Source: Agaricus subrufescens (lineage: Eukaryota > Basidiomycota > Agaricomycetes > Agaricales > Agaricaceae). From it: a stretch of DNA of 64,000 bases. Positions 1-9,972 of the stretch are shown here, piece by piece (position 1 is the first letter of the stretch; each line of letters starts with the position of its first letter). The stretch is taken from contig CM057063.1 of the NCBI GenBank assembly GCA_029945375.1, positions 2,043,894 to 2,107,893 of the forward strand, in the 5' to 3' direction. The notes under the pieces are model-generated. The model ran no database searches. It was given only the letters and a program-made list of their open reading frames with translations, and had not been told where the DNA came from. Made by a program: the position numbers and the translations under genes.

Positions 1-2
1 TC

Positions 3-2813
3 CCTGATTCTTCCAAAAGGGCTAAAGGACCCTTGGAGTTAGTTCACGCGGACTTAATGGAGTTTCCAACTCTATCTTATCACCGCTACAAATGGGTTGT
101 TTTGTTCTATGACAATTTCTCGTCGTATATACACATTGCTTTTCTCCGAGAGAAGTCCGGAACGTTTCTAGCATTCAAAAACTTTGTATCCATCGTGGAG
201 AATGTGTTAAATCTTCGTGTCAAACGATTCCGCACTGACCGAGGGGGAGAGTTTCAATCCAATTCTTTCGAAGCGTTTCTAAAAGAGCACGGCATAAGTC
301 ATGAAACGAGTGTAGCCGATGTACATCAGCAAAATGGGCGTGCGGAACGTATGATCCGCACCTTGAGAGAAAAATCTCAATGTATTAGAATTGAAGCCTC
401 TCTACCCAACTCGTACTGGGAATTTGCACTGGAAACCACAGCGCATCTCCACAACCGTACTCCGCTTTTGAGACGAAATTGGAAAACACCGTTTGAACTC
501 TGGAATGGGCATAAACCAGACGTCTCATACCTGAGAGTCTTTGGATGCGCCGCGTACGTCTTTATACCTCCAAACCAACGCCACAACAAACTATCTCCAT
601 CATCCGAACTGATGATTTTCATCGGATACGAGTCTGGTTCCAAAGCTTATCGCTTCATGAGAACGCAGAAGGGACACTTGATCTTCGTTGGGACCACAGC
701 TTTGTTCGACGAAACTTGGTTTCCCAAATCTTTGGATAAGGGCCGCCCTGGCTTTGGACGTATTGAAAGTGATGCACCTACCGCACCTGAATCTGATATT
801 CCAATAGAACCGTTTAACCCGTTTAATCCTCCAATCCCACCCCCGCACAACGACGGTTCAGGAGATGATTCTAATAAGGCTAAATCGCCACCATCGACTC
901 CTAAAAAGAATGCTCAGATGGAATCACCCACTGAATCCTCCCAGCCGAAAAAGCCTCAACCATCTCGTGTATTTCCTCGTAGAATGCACTTTGGACCTAC
1001 CGATGATGACATCACATCACGTCCACAAGGGGGAGAGTTATCTCCAACTCCTCCTGCGCGCAATGTACGACCGAGAAATACTATACGACCCCCTGCATGC
1101 TTTGGCAATATGCATGGAGATCGTCATGTACCGGTGGATATTCTTGGCACTTCGAGAAGAGAAATTCCCGACACAAGTTCTAATGAAACAGTCGACGTTG
1201 CTAAACTTGTTCAGGAAGGGGGAGTACATTTTACCAAGTATCTTCTCTCCGCTGCATTTAAAGCAGGAGATGAATACGTACCACAGACATTTAAAGATGT
1301 CCTCAAACTACCAGAATCCTCAAAGAATGAATGGATTCGTGGTGCGTGTAGGGAAGAACTTGATGCATTAAAAACCCGAAACGTCTATGAACTTGTACCC
1401 CTACCAAAAAATAGAAAAGCGATTAAAAATCGCTGGGTATTTAACATCAAATCGGACGGACGCAAACGAGCTCGTCTCGTTGCGAAAGGATTTTCACAAG
1501 TCGAAGGTATTGACTTCGACGAGCTCTTTTCTCCAGTTGTGCGGTTTGAGACAGTTCGTCTACTCTTATCTATAGCCGCTCTCGAGGATTGGGACCTCGA
1601 AGCGTTAGACGTAAAAACCGCCTTCCTATATGGAAAATTAGACGAGGAAATATACATGGAACAACCTGAAGGGTTTGTCACACCTGGCAAAGAAAATCTC
1701 GTCTGGAGACTTCATAGAGCTCTATACGGCCTAAAACAGGCCAGCCTCGCTTGGTGGAAGGAAATGAATTCCTCCATGAAACTACTAGGCTTCAAACGGA
1801 TATCTTCGGATGCCGGAGTTTTCATCTATCAGGAAGAAGAGTCAATCGTAGTCGTCATTGTTTACGTTGACGATGCTCTCTTCATGAGTAATAATCGAAG
1901 GCTCCTCATCTTGAAGAAGAACGAGTTTATGAATCGATGGGAGTGTCGAGATTTAGGGAGTGCGAAAGAATTCTTGGGGATGAGAATTTTGAGAGATCGG
2001 AAAAAGCGGATACTTTATCTTGACCAAAGGACGTACCTCGAAAAAGTCCTCAACCGCTTTAACATCTCATCCAAACCAACGAATACCCCATTACCAGCTG
2101 GATATAAGCCACTCCCAAATCCTGAACATTCTAATTCTGAAACACGCAGACGCTTCCAGCAGATCATAGGATCTTTGCTGTACATAATGTTGGGGACCAG
2201 ACCAGATATCGCGTACGCCGTCATTAAACTCTCGCAATTTAGCGCTGAGCCGACTGATGATCATATTGAGAAAGCCTTATACATATGCCGCTACCTCTTA
2301 AAGACATCAAATTACGCTTTGGTGTTTAATGGAGGTTCAGGACAGGGCTTAGTTGCGTATTCTGATTCTGACTGGGCATCAGACCCCATTCTGCATCGAT
2401 CCACAACCGGATATTTGATAATGCTTGCTGATGGTCCGATCTCCTGGCTGAGCAGGAGACAAAAAACCGTAGCGCTATCATCAACCGAGGCCGAATACAT
2501 GGCCATGTCGGACTGTACTAGGCAAGCGGTGTGGATCCAGTCGCTCTTGTGCGAACTTGGATTTAACATTTCTTCTATTCCCGTTTATGGTGATAACCAG
2601 GGATCTATATTCCTGGCATCAAACCCTGTCCAGGAACGACGGACTAAACACATTGATGTCCGGTTCCACTATATCCGGGAATGTATAGAAGATGGAAAGA
2701 TCGAGGCCATACACGTCGACGGTGACAAGAACACTGCAGATCTTTTTACCAAGGCGTTGGCTTTCGACAAGTTTGCCGAGTTCCGAGGGCAACTAGGCAT
2801 TGAGTTCTATTGA
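3..2813 (+). CDS. Copia polyprotein: integrase, reverse transcriptase, RNase H (partial)
   Basis: The frame is open from the first bases of the window, so the true start is upstream. Numbering from base 33, the integrase catalytic core has its first Asp in LVHADLMEF (residues 2-10), its second in FRTDRGGEF and its Glu in NGRAERMIRTL. A Pro/Ser-rich linker (about residues 245-400) follows. The reverse transcriptase begins near WVFNIKSDGRKRARLVAKGF and carries the YVDD active site. RNase H follows, with SDSDWASD and SSTEAEYMA. The protein ends shortly after the RNase H domain, as in other Copia elements. It would copy element RNA into DNA in cytoplasmic particles and insert it into nuclear DNA. 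Domain order separates it from Gypsy elements. Confidence 0.93.
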   Translation, partial: PDSSKRAKGPLELVHADLMEFPTLSYHRYKWVVLFYDNFSSYIHIAFLREKSGTFLAFKNFVSIVENVLNLRVKRFRTDRGGEFQSNSFEAFLKEHGISHETSVADVHQQNGRAERMIRTLREKSQCIRIEASLPNSYWEFALETTAHLHNRTPLLRRNWKTPFELWNGHKPDVSYLRVFGCAAYVFIPPNQRHNKLSPSSELMIFIGYESGSKAYRFMRTQKGHLIFVGTTALFDETWFPKSLDKGRPGFGRIESDAPTAPESDIPIEPFNPFNPPIPPPHNDGSGDDSNKAKSPPSTPKKNAQMESPTESSQPKKPQPSRVFPRRMHFGPTDDDITSRPQGGELSPTPPARNVRPRNTIRPPACFGNMHGDRHVPVDILGTSRREIPDTSSNETVDVAKLVQEGGVHFTKYLLSAAFKAGDEYVPQTFKDVLKLPESSKNEWIRGACREELDALKTRNVYELVPLPKNRKAIKNRWVFNIKSDGRKRARLVAKGFSQVEGIDFDELFSPVVRFETVRLLLSIAALEDWDLEALDVKTAFLYGKLDEEIYMEQPEGFVTPGKENLVWRLHRALYGLKQASLAWWKEMNSSMKLLGFKRISSDAGVFIYQEEESIVVVIVYVDDALFMSNNRRLLILKKNEFMNRWECRDLGSAKEFLGMRILRDRKKRILYLDQRTYLEKVLNRFNISSKPTNTPLPAGYKPLPNPEHSNSETRRRFQQIIGSLLYIMLGTRPDIAYAVIKLSQFSAEPTDDHIEKALYICRYLLKTSNYALVFNGGSGQGLVAYSDSDWASDPILHRSTTGYLIMLADGPISWLSRRQKTVALSSTEAEYMAMSDCTRQAVWIQSLLCELGFNISSIPVYGDNQGSIFLASNPVQERRTKHIDVRFHYIRECIEDGKIEAIHVDGDKNTADLFTKALAFDKFAEFRGQLGIEFY

Positions 2814-2841
2814 ACGTTACATGCCTCAGTCTACTGTCTAT

Positions 2842-2853
2842 AGCGAGGGGGAG
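2842..2853 (+). promoter_or_regulatory. Polypurine tract of the Copia element
   Basis: The bases gcgagggggag sit directly before the LTR start TGTTGAGA. This is the usual place and composition for the plus-strand DNA primer of an LTR retrotransposon. Confidence 0.7.
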
Positions 2854-3303
2854 TGTTGAGAAACCCATGGACCCTCCTTGTAACTCAGTGAAACGTCCAG
2901 GACCTGTCCATGGTTCCGAGGATGTCTCTATACACAGTAGAAATAACCTGAGTAGATACCAAACGGTTTATCAGAGACTCATGACATCGTTCATGAGTCT
3001 CATCTAATTTCCCAACCAATTATGCTGCCCGAATTATTTTATTCTAGAACTTTTACTACTCATCTCCGATGTTACCTATGATGCATTTACTCAACTCCTA
3101 TCGCATATGGCAATTAGATCACTATGAAATATGTATATAAGACCTTCTTCATTGTATGTTTTAAGTAGACTTAATCCATCCTTCATATCTCTCAAAAACT
3201 CGTTCTATTAAAGTCTTTAACTCTACCACATAGTCTACACACAGTCTACACAGGTCTGTGTTCGTTGTCCTAATCGCTGCCGAGTCACGCTGCTGTTTCG
3301 ACA
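2854..3303 (+). repeat. 3' LTR of the Copia element
   Basis: The repeat starts TGTTGAGA and ends TTTCGACA, a near-perfect short terminal inverted repeat with TG..CA ends. A TATA-like tatgtatataag lies at about 3128-3140, compatible with the U3 promoter. The upstream partner LTR is outside the window, so the right boundary rests only on the terminal dinucleotides. Confidence 0.75.
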
Positions 3304-4144
3304 CCCAGGTACCCACCATTCACTCTTGAACACATGTCTATCTAGTCCCCTATCGCTTAGCTTGCGACCAGATTCGATAATGATCATGAGTGGCTATCCC
3401 TTGTGGTCCATGGATGGGCAGCCCCGGGAACTGCCAGTGGCTGTTCCCGCGTGGCTCACGCGGCTACAGCAAGGTGGCTGTGCTTCCATCACTTCCCTCT
3501 CCTCCCTCTATGTTCGTCTAGCCACTGCTCGCCACCATGCCCACCAATCGGGTCCAAATTTTTTTGGGAGGAGTTTATACCTGGAAGGGGAGGACTGGTG
3601 AACGAGAAGGGCAGATGCTGGATATTTGGCTGAGGAAAAATCCGACAATTTGGTAGATAGGTAAGTTTGAAAGAATGCGTCGTCGTGAGCCGTATACTGA
3701 CGCTAAATTCACCAAACCTTAGCTGCATATTGCGACTATTATAGTCTCACTCTGTACGAAGCTTCATGTCAATTGAACCATTTCTGTATTCGTTATTTGT
3801 CATCGAAGCCAACACTGTCCACTGCCATCGATAAGAATATTATGTAGGTATTTCCCTTTCGCACCGACGCCTTTCATAATCTAGGCGCACGTTGGTGGGA
3901 ATGCGAGGTGCATATATGACCTCTCCAGGTTGGCATTGGATGCTTTTACGCAGTTGTAAAGTTGAGTGCTGTCATGCACTTGACTTACATCGCACCGCAA
4001 GGCCGGCCTTATGAACCAACAAGTAGTGCAACCGTTGTTGCTTTCCCCGCTTACCATGGACCCCACCTCTCTCAAACCCCTGTCCGTGCATTTATTCTTC
4101 TCCTTCTCTTTTTTTTATTGAAGGGGTTTCTCTAGCTCGTAGTG
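3304..4144. other. No convincing gene
   Basis: Short open frames occur (for example 3326-3601 on the plus strand), but none has a recognised motif or a plausible splice pattern. It separates the Copia LTR from the first host-gene fragment. Confidence 0.5.
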
Positions 4145-4546
4145 AGCACTTTCTGGAGGATCAGGAGCCTGCTGAAGGGGGCTGGCAGTTTTCGAAGGCA
4201 TTGGGAGAGTGTGATCAAGTGCGTGTTTCTTTCTCTCTGAATATATGTATCCTCTGCTGAACAATGTAGGTATAGAAACTGGGCGACCTACAAGTTCGTC
4301 TTGAAACTATGAAGTCAGATTGCGAAAAGGCAGAGACCCAGTTAGGGCTGACGCAGCAGTCTAGCGGGACGCTACTCGAGTGTGTCAGTAGTTTAAGGGA
4401 GGGAAAGTGTGTTTCCCCCCTTCTTTCTCGGCTGTCTAACTCGTGGCATCGTAGAACAGAAGATAAAGATAAAGAATCAATTGTCCAATTGATCCCTTCA
4501 AGATTCACCTTCACTGAGCAAGAAACAGACGCGGGAAAATCCACAG
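4145..4546 (+). pseudogene. COG6: COG6 fragment (copy 1)
   Basis: Three exon pieces resemble the N-terminal coiled-coil part of Cog6, a subunit of the conserved oligomeric Golgi tethering complex. Piece 1 (4145-4218) ends in ALGECDQ. An intron runs to the acceptor at 4275. Piece 2 (from 4276) reads KLGDLQVRLETMKSDCEKAE and continues through a TLLECVSSLRE-type segment. After a second short intron, piece 3 reads ESIVQLIPSRFTFTEQE. Everything N- and C-terminal of this is missing, and the sequence runs directly into a LAA1-like fragment. The same segment occurs inverted at 13946-14575, which supports the exon reading. Homology is by recall of the family, not by search. Confidence 0.7.
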
Positions 4547-4684
4547 AACGCGTATGCAAAGGATCCAGTAATGTAGGTCACTCAAACTCTTACTTCCTGG
4601 TTCGTTTGCTCTATGCCTCTACTGATGTACAAGATGTAGCCTCCGTTACTTCGACATCAAGCCCTAGTCACCTTCAAGAATTCG

Positions 4685-5800
4685 ATGATGACCACGAAAC
4701 GAGCAGTTACTGATGCGACAATGAAAGATATCTTCAAGCAAATGAGGCAACATCTTTCTGATAAGGTGTTACCAGTTCAACGTGCATCAGCCAAGGTATG
4801 TCCTGAATTTTGCATGTCGAAAAGCTTTGCCTTATTTTTGCGCCAGGTGTTCATTGCTATATATACCTCGGATGATAGCACACATCCTACGATCAGCAAC
4901 GTGGAGACTATCTTGAATATATGCTTCAAGAGCCTCGATTCTGTCGACCAACTCACTTGTCATATTCTGCTCACTCATTTCGTTGGATGCCTTCTCGCCT
5001 CTACTCCAGTTGAACGAGCGACTCCCGCACCTGAACCGGCACAAAAACTAAGAGAAGATAATGCAGATGACAACACCATGCATTCTCCTCATGTCGCTGT
5101 TAAAGTGAAAAAAGCGTTGTCAAGCCCGGCAGAGATGCTTGCGCTTCTTTCTCATCAATTCAATAAATCCTATCTATCCCGTAAAATTCGCGTTGGAATA
5201 TTTGACTCCTGCGCTGCGCTGTTCACACGATCGGGTGCTGGTTGGGTTGAGGCAAATTTTCTGTTGGTGTTGGACATTTGATGAATGAAATAGTACGTTG
5301 TCCGCTTGGTCGTTGATCGACATTTCGATGAGGGATCTCATCAGAATTGGATGCTCAGCGAACAGGGACAGACAGATGCTATACAAGAGCTGCCAAACAA
5401 CTATCTCAAACGATGGCCTGCTCTGATGCCCGGTCAAGTGGCACCATCTTTACCTGTACTCGTTATAGCCCTTTGTGAAGTTGCGGGCCTTTTACAACAG
5501 CTCGGAAATGCACCTCCTCCCGTCCAGGATGCACTTTCCGAGTCACTCATCACCATCCTCACTCATACAAATCATATGGTCCGCGTCGCCGCATCGCGGA
5601 CTTGACGCTCTTTCTGCGTTTCCACTCCCCCCTGTCTACCGACAACTATCCTTGTGGTCGTCGTCGTCCTCCTCGCACTCTCACCCTGCTTCAGTATCCA
5701 TCTCTCCTCGTCGTTCCCGCTCGCAACCAAGGTCGCGTTCACCCAGGTCCCACTGTCACGGACACCGCTCAGACATCCACCGCCATCACAACACCGCCAT
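4685..5800 (+). pseudogene. LAA1: LAA1/HEATR5-like HEAT-repeat protein fragment
   Basis: The reading begins TTKRAVTDATMKDIFKQMRQ, has an intron at about 4797-4847, and continues through helical repeats such as LTCHILLTHFVGCLLAS and IRVGIFDSCAALFTR. This matches the N-terminal HEAT region of Laa1/HEATR5, a large AP-1-associated trafficking protein. The frame shifts near 5265 (the expected continuation, about MNEIVRCPLGR, is in another frame). A second part at 5306-5605 carries LPVLVIALCEVAGLLQQLG and ends VRVAASRT at a TGA (5603-5605). Family-like residues RSFCVSTP continue in the same frame beyond the stop. Full-length relatives exceed 1500 residues, so this is a small decayed piece. Confidence 0.7.
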
Positions 5801-5876
5801 CTCCACACAATTCCGAGTTGCCTGATGCATTATTACCACCTTCCTCTCCCGAACAAGACAAGGACCTTGTATCGGA

Positions 5877-6760
5877 GTGTACTATCTCAGGAAACAGTCG
5901 CCGGTGCTTGAACCGTTTGGATTTGGAGATATTGTAAGTGGGATCGAGGATTGGGCGAAGAAAGCTGCTGACGCTGTGAAGAGTGGTGCGAAGAAGACTG
6001 CCAGTGCGGTCGAGAGTGGTGCAAAGAAAGCGGCTGGGCCAGTGAAAATTGGTGCAAAGAAGGCTGCGAGTACAGTCAGTAGCGGCGCGAAAAAGGTCAC
6101 GGGAGGGGCGAAGGCGGTGGAGGAGGGCGCCATGAAGACGATGGAAGAGGGCTCCATGAAGACGATTGAAAAGAGCACCAAGAAAGTCGAAAGCGGTGCA
6201 AAAAAGTCGGAGGTACGGTTGAAAAGGAGGCAAAGAAAGTAAGGGGAGTGGTCGAGGAGGGGGCAAAAAAGGTTGAGGCTGGTGCCAAGAAGGGCGATCA
6301 AAGGTGGCGTCAAGAAGGTCGGTAGAGCGATTGCAGCCGGTGCAAAAGATGTGAAGGACGCAGTCGATCCTCCGAAGCCTTCGTCATCATCAGTGACAAA
6401 GGCATTGACATCTGTCGCACCAAAAGCGACCGAGCAAACAGTGTCGGTGGTGGTGAACGGTGAGGCAATGTTTGGGGGGTGCGGGGTTGGTAGCAAGTGT
6501 GGGGACGGATGCCAGGTTGTCTGGACTGTTCAACCCGTCAAAGCCAATTCCGTTATTCCAAAAAAAGTTTCCGCTGTCCAAGGTGCGTGGGATATGAGTG
6601 TCGGAGGTGGATACATAGCTGACGGCGGAACAAGAAATGCTTCGGGGACGCGGAGAGGCGACGATCGATGCCAGACCCTCGGGTCAAGGTGGGCTGTGCT
6701 GGTGGAACGAGGGCTGGAGTGCAACAGACAGAATGTGAGCTGGGTATGGTCATGTCGGTA
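5877..6760 (+). CDS. Amphipathic 11-residue-repeat protein, frame-disrupted
   Basis: From about residue 20 the protein is built of 11-residue units of the type VKSGAKKTASA, VESGAKKAAGP, VKIGAKKAAST, giving a long Ala/Lys/Glu amphipathic helix. Such 11-mers occur in lipid- or membrane-associated proteins (synucleins, perilipins, LEA-like proteins). The repeats run past the stop at 6240-6242 by changing frame near 6211 and return to the first frame near 6290 (GGVKKVGRAIAAGAKDVKDA). This implies two compensating indels, a missed intron or a decayed gene. The C-terminal part (to about 6760) is Gly/Cys-containing and unrecognised. It starts inside the tail of the LAA1-like remnant. I cannot assign a function. 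Confidence 0.5.
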
Positions 6761-6764
6761 GCGA

Positions 6765-7062
6765 GTCTAGTGTAGCACCGGTTACTGTCTTTTTTCATGT
6801 CATCGAGTTAGCTATACAATATTCTTATTCTATGAGGATAGAAAAACATCCTGGCTAAAGGCTGTGTTTGACCCTGATACCGTTAGAGATTGGTTGATAC
6901 CTTGAAGTATATCATGTCAGTGTAAACTTAGGCACAGGCTACCTTTCCACCCTAGAAATGCTAGTTAATATGTATTCTGCATATAAAATGGCATAGGCTA
7001 GTCAAAATTATCTGTAGTTCAAACAAAATTAACTTGGAGGGCAATCTTGCAACAAATACATA
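6765..7062. other. AT-rich spacer, nothing seen
   Basis: No supported reading frame. It lies between two convergent genes and probably holds their 3' ends. Confidence 0.5.
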
Positions 7063-8135
7063 TTATGAATCTGCTAGAGCTAACTCATGAGTTGGTACAG
7101 ATCGTAAGACTCGTCCCTTGTTCCCACCCCGAAATGGAGTAACAACACATTCCATATACCCATATTCCCAAACCATGCTGCGAGTTCCAAAATGGGAACC
7201 TTCTGAGAGACAGAGCACATAATCATACTTTTTAGTAGGGGGGGTGGGAAACACATAGCAGTAAGGCACCAGAATAGTGCCCTCCTCCCCATGAAAACTG
7301 GCAGAGACATTAATACCATCAAGGCCTTTGTAGAATCCTATTTTGCCATCCCATTTGCCACTGTCAAAAAGACTATGGCTTTGGATTTTCAGGCGCAGCA
7401 TACCAAATGAATCCCTGTGTTTTAGCCTTATAAGCCAGAAGTCTGGTGCTATAAGAGACATAATTTAATTTTAAATGCACTGGAAAACAGTATTACTTAC
7501 AAATAGTTGTTGGAACAAGCTCAAGCCTATCTTGAGCATTTATAGACCAAACACTGAAAGGATCAGATACTCCAACATCATCATCAGGTAGTGGAGTTGT
7601 AGATCGTTGGTTGGTTTGAGGTCCTTGGAGCCTGGACAATTCATGTGGAATTCCATCAATATGTTGCAGGAACTTGTTGTTCTCCTCCTTTATCACAAAC
7701 CATTGACAAGCTTCCCTGATGATACATGTCAAAAATAAAATAAGATCAGACACAAATTAACCTTACATCTCAAATGCTAATGCATGAAGATCAAGATGCT
7801 GGAGAGGATGGCTGCAATGCTGAGATCCAAAGAGGTCAACTTGAGCTTGGCCTTGACTATTCACTGTTTTGAGAATACCAGATCGGCCTTTATGAGGTCC
7901 TTGCAACACAACCACTGGGCGATTAAGATAAAATGTAGAAGGATCATAGGGGATAGAAATTAATTTGGGACTTGGAGCTGAAGAACCAAGCTGGAAATTA
8001 GGACAGGTAAATCCAAGATGCACTAAAATTAAGAGCATAGTGTTTGCATACCATGGACTGTTGAATCTCCTCATCTTTTTCTTGATTGCCTATAGGGTGT
8101 GGTAATACTCGTGGCTGGTTCTGTATCCAATCCTT
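7063..8135 (-). CDS. KOW-domain protein, N-terminus not found
   Basis: Four exons join cleanly on the minus strand: 8052-8135, 7767-7991, 7501-7715 and 7063-7448, all with GT-AG introns of 51-60 bases. The second exon holds a KOW-type motif, PVVVLQGPHKGRSGILKTVN, as found in Spt5 and in ribosomal-protein nucleic-acid-binding loops. The last exon (PDFWLIRLKHRDSFGMLRLK onward) is unrecognised and ends at a normal stop. No initiating Met or further 5' exon was found above 8135, so the gene may be 5'-truncated. KOW proteins of this kind form expanded families in Agaricomycetes (from memory), often near repeats. A role in nucleic-acid binding is inference. Confidence 0.6.
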
Positions 8136-8733
8136 CTAAGCTGTCATTGCTATTAGATTAATTGGAATCTATACCATGATTGTATTTCACTGCTTAATAT
8201 ACTTTAATAAAGCTCAATACAGTTAAGTATAGATTGACATACCAAGTAGGGATTCAACACTATCAATGTAATGTGGTGTGGATCGAATAGGTGCCCGTAA
8301 TGATGGGTGTAAAGAGGGGAAGGCAAATTTTCGTTATCAAAGATTATCTGCGGTCGTAACTATAGGGCCAGTTGATTTATGTCACGTGCACCTTCTCTTT
8401 TTGGTCAACGTGTCTACATCACGCGTCCTCTCCTCTCGCCTTGGATGCCTGCATTCACCGCTAGCTCTGTCTTGACTCATCTACGCCATGGGCTATCTGT
8501 ACTGTCTCGAGAGCAGTAAAACACCGGCCAGTCTGACCTCCCATGGCCAGCGTGCGTACGTCCTATGGCGGACTTGACCAAACATGTTGTCCTCGTGTCA
8601 TCCATCTATATATCTCTCGTCCTGTCCCATTCCTCCTCCCTCCCGTCCTTCCCTGCCCCCGGCTGTCACACCACATTCGCGGGAGATACCATATCCGTTA
8701 CTCGGCGACTTTCTGACAACGAATCTACCTCAA
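8136..8733. other. Intergenic, no gene seen
   Basis: The stretch contains pyrimidine-rich promoter-like sequence (8580-8690) and a TATA-like tatatatctctcg near 8610, compatible with the 5' region of the next plus-strand gene remnant. No coding frame is supported. Confidence 0.4.
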
Positions 8734-9601
8734 CATGGTAGTTGAACCATTGCTTGCGACAAGGGCGCAGCACGCTTTCATACTGACAAGTGTGTCCTAT
8801 CATGTCTTAAGTGTCTGATTGACTCACATAGACGCGTTCCACAGCTTTGATTTGTGCGTAATGCCAACATTACCGTTGCTCATTTACCAATCTATCTTCC
8901 GCCCGCAGAAGCGATCGTTGTGTTGGTCATGGTTGCTATCACCTTCGGGAAGGTATGCTTGCGTTGCTCGTTAGTGAAGAGCAACAAATTAAACGCGCCG
9001 TAGGTACGAGGAGAGGTAGATTTCAGTGATAGCAGATATCGGGTACGTATTCGCATCCCCGCACCTCCAAGCATTTCTAATTGCATGTTTAAATATCAGA
9101 CGTTATCCTGTTATTTGGCACTTTTCGCGCTCGCAGAGTAGGCTGCCCTTGTTTTCCTCCGGTTCTCCCGATTAATTGCCTCGATTCCAAAGGATATTTG
9201 AACTACTCATGGCATTCGATGCACTTCGTCTACGGAATGTTATCCAATTGGTCGGGATCCTAGGTGAGCGCTCGATGGGATTAAAAAGTTTTCGGAAGGG
9301 CGCTCAATATTCTCTAGCATTCCATATGGCTATGATGGTGTTTGCAGCCCTTCAAGTTCACTATGACCGGAGTCTGTCAGGATAAAGGGAACTTGGCGGT
9401 AAATCCTTTTCGTTTCCCACCTACTCAAATTTGACTGACTGTTCCATCTAGGCTTGTGACGGAGTTGGATCTCTTTGGCAGAAAGTACAACCCTTCCTCA
9501 TCCTCGCGCCATGTGTCATCGCTGCGGCTTGGATATTTATGCTGTTCTGGATCAGACATGCGTTGTCAAACCCCTCCAGTGCTCCCCCGGCTATCACATA
9601 A
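8734..9601 (+). pseudogene. UPF0658-like Golgi membrane protein fragment
   Basis: Several short exons give membrane segments characteristic of the fungal UPF0658 family. AIVVLVMVAITFGK lies near 8910-8955. YLALFALAE (to 9137) is followed by IFELLMAFDALRLRNVIQLV (9193-9263), FHMAMMVFAALQVH (9318 onward), then VQPFLILAPCVIAAAWIFML (about 9478-9540). Introns at 9138-9192 and 9264-9317 fit GT-AG. The frame stops (TAA) after DRSLSG near 9385, and the final third of the family is missing. The last membrane segment runs into an unrelated tandem repeat and stops at 9599-9601. Family members are multi-pass Golgi proteins of unknown mechanism. Confidence 0.6.
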
Positions 9602-9972
9602 AACTCAGGCAGGCCCGCGCTTCAATATGTAGCAACCCCTCAAAGGCCACCGCAGGCCCCGCCAGCCGTCTCCCACCCCTCTTTTTCTTTGCTCCCCGCA
9701 TCGCTAAATCCCTCCGACGTTTCCCGGCCTCCAAGGGCCAGTATCACATAAAGTTCATCCAGGCCCGCACCCTCAGCATCTGCACACCCAACATGCGCCC
9801 TTTCCTTACTCACAATTTTCGTTTGTGGCCTAGGATGGCAACTGTAGTGGCGTATGCAGAACCCTCCAGCCCGCCTTCCGCGCCTCCTCTTCGCCTCCCA
9901 CATCGCCAAACCCCTCCAATGCTCCAAGGGCTGGCGTCACGTAAACCCGCCTTGCGCCCCTCTGACACGTCT
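9567..9972 (+). repeat. GC-rich diverged tandem repeat between two gene fragments
   Basis: Related blocks recur three times, each with a core like aaacccctccagtgctcc followed by a tatcacataaa-like tail (near 9570, 9702 and 9910). Between them lie blocks such as tttgctccccgcatcgc and cttcgcctcccacatcgc. They fill the junction between the truncated UPF0658-like gene and the truncated SET2 gene. A 260-codon open frame crosses this region, but it mixes unrelated frames and is not taken as a gene. Confidence 0.6.

Larger units (their letters stand above)
1..3303 (+). mobile_element. Ty1/Copia LTR retrotransposon, 5'-truncated by window edge
   Basis: The Copia order (integrase before reverse transcriptase and RNase H) is read in one uninterrupted frame up to base 2813. 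A purine-rich tract lies at about 2842-2853 and a 450-bp LTR follows. The upstream half (5' LTR, gag, protease, start of integrase) lies outside the window. No frameshift or stop is seen in the visible part, so the copy may be young. Confidence 0.93.

Noticed and set aside
2854..3303. Heat-shock element in the Copia LTR
   Set aside because: Only one partial match (ttctagaac near 3042) occurs, which is expected by chance; it lacks the array seen in the Gypsy LTRs.
5769..6496. Long minus-strand Phe/Ala/Pro-rich frames
   Set aside because: They mirror the plus-strand Ala/Lys 11-residue repeats; the skewed composition comes from the repeat.
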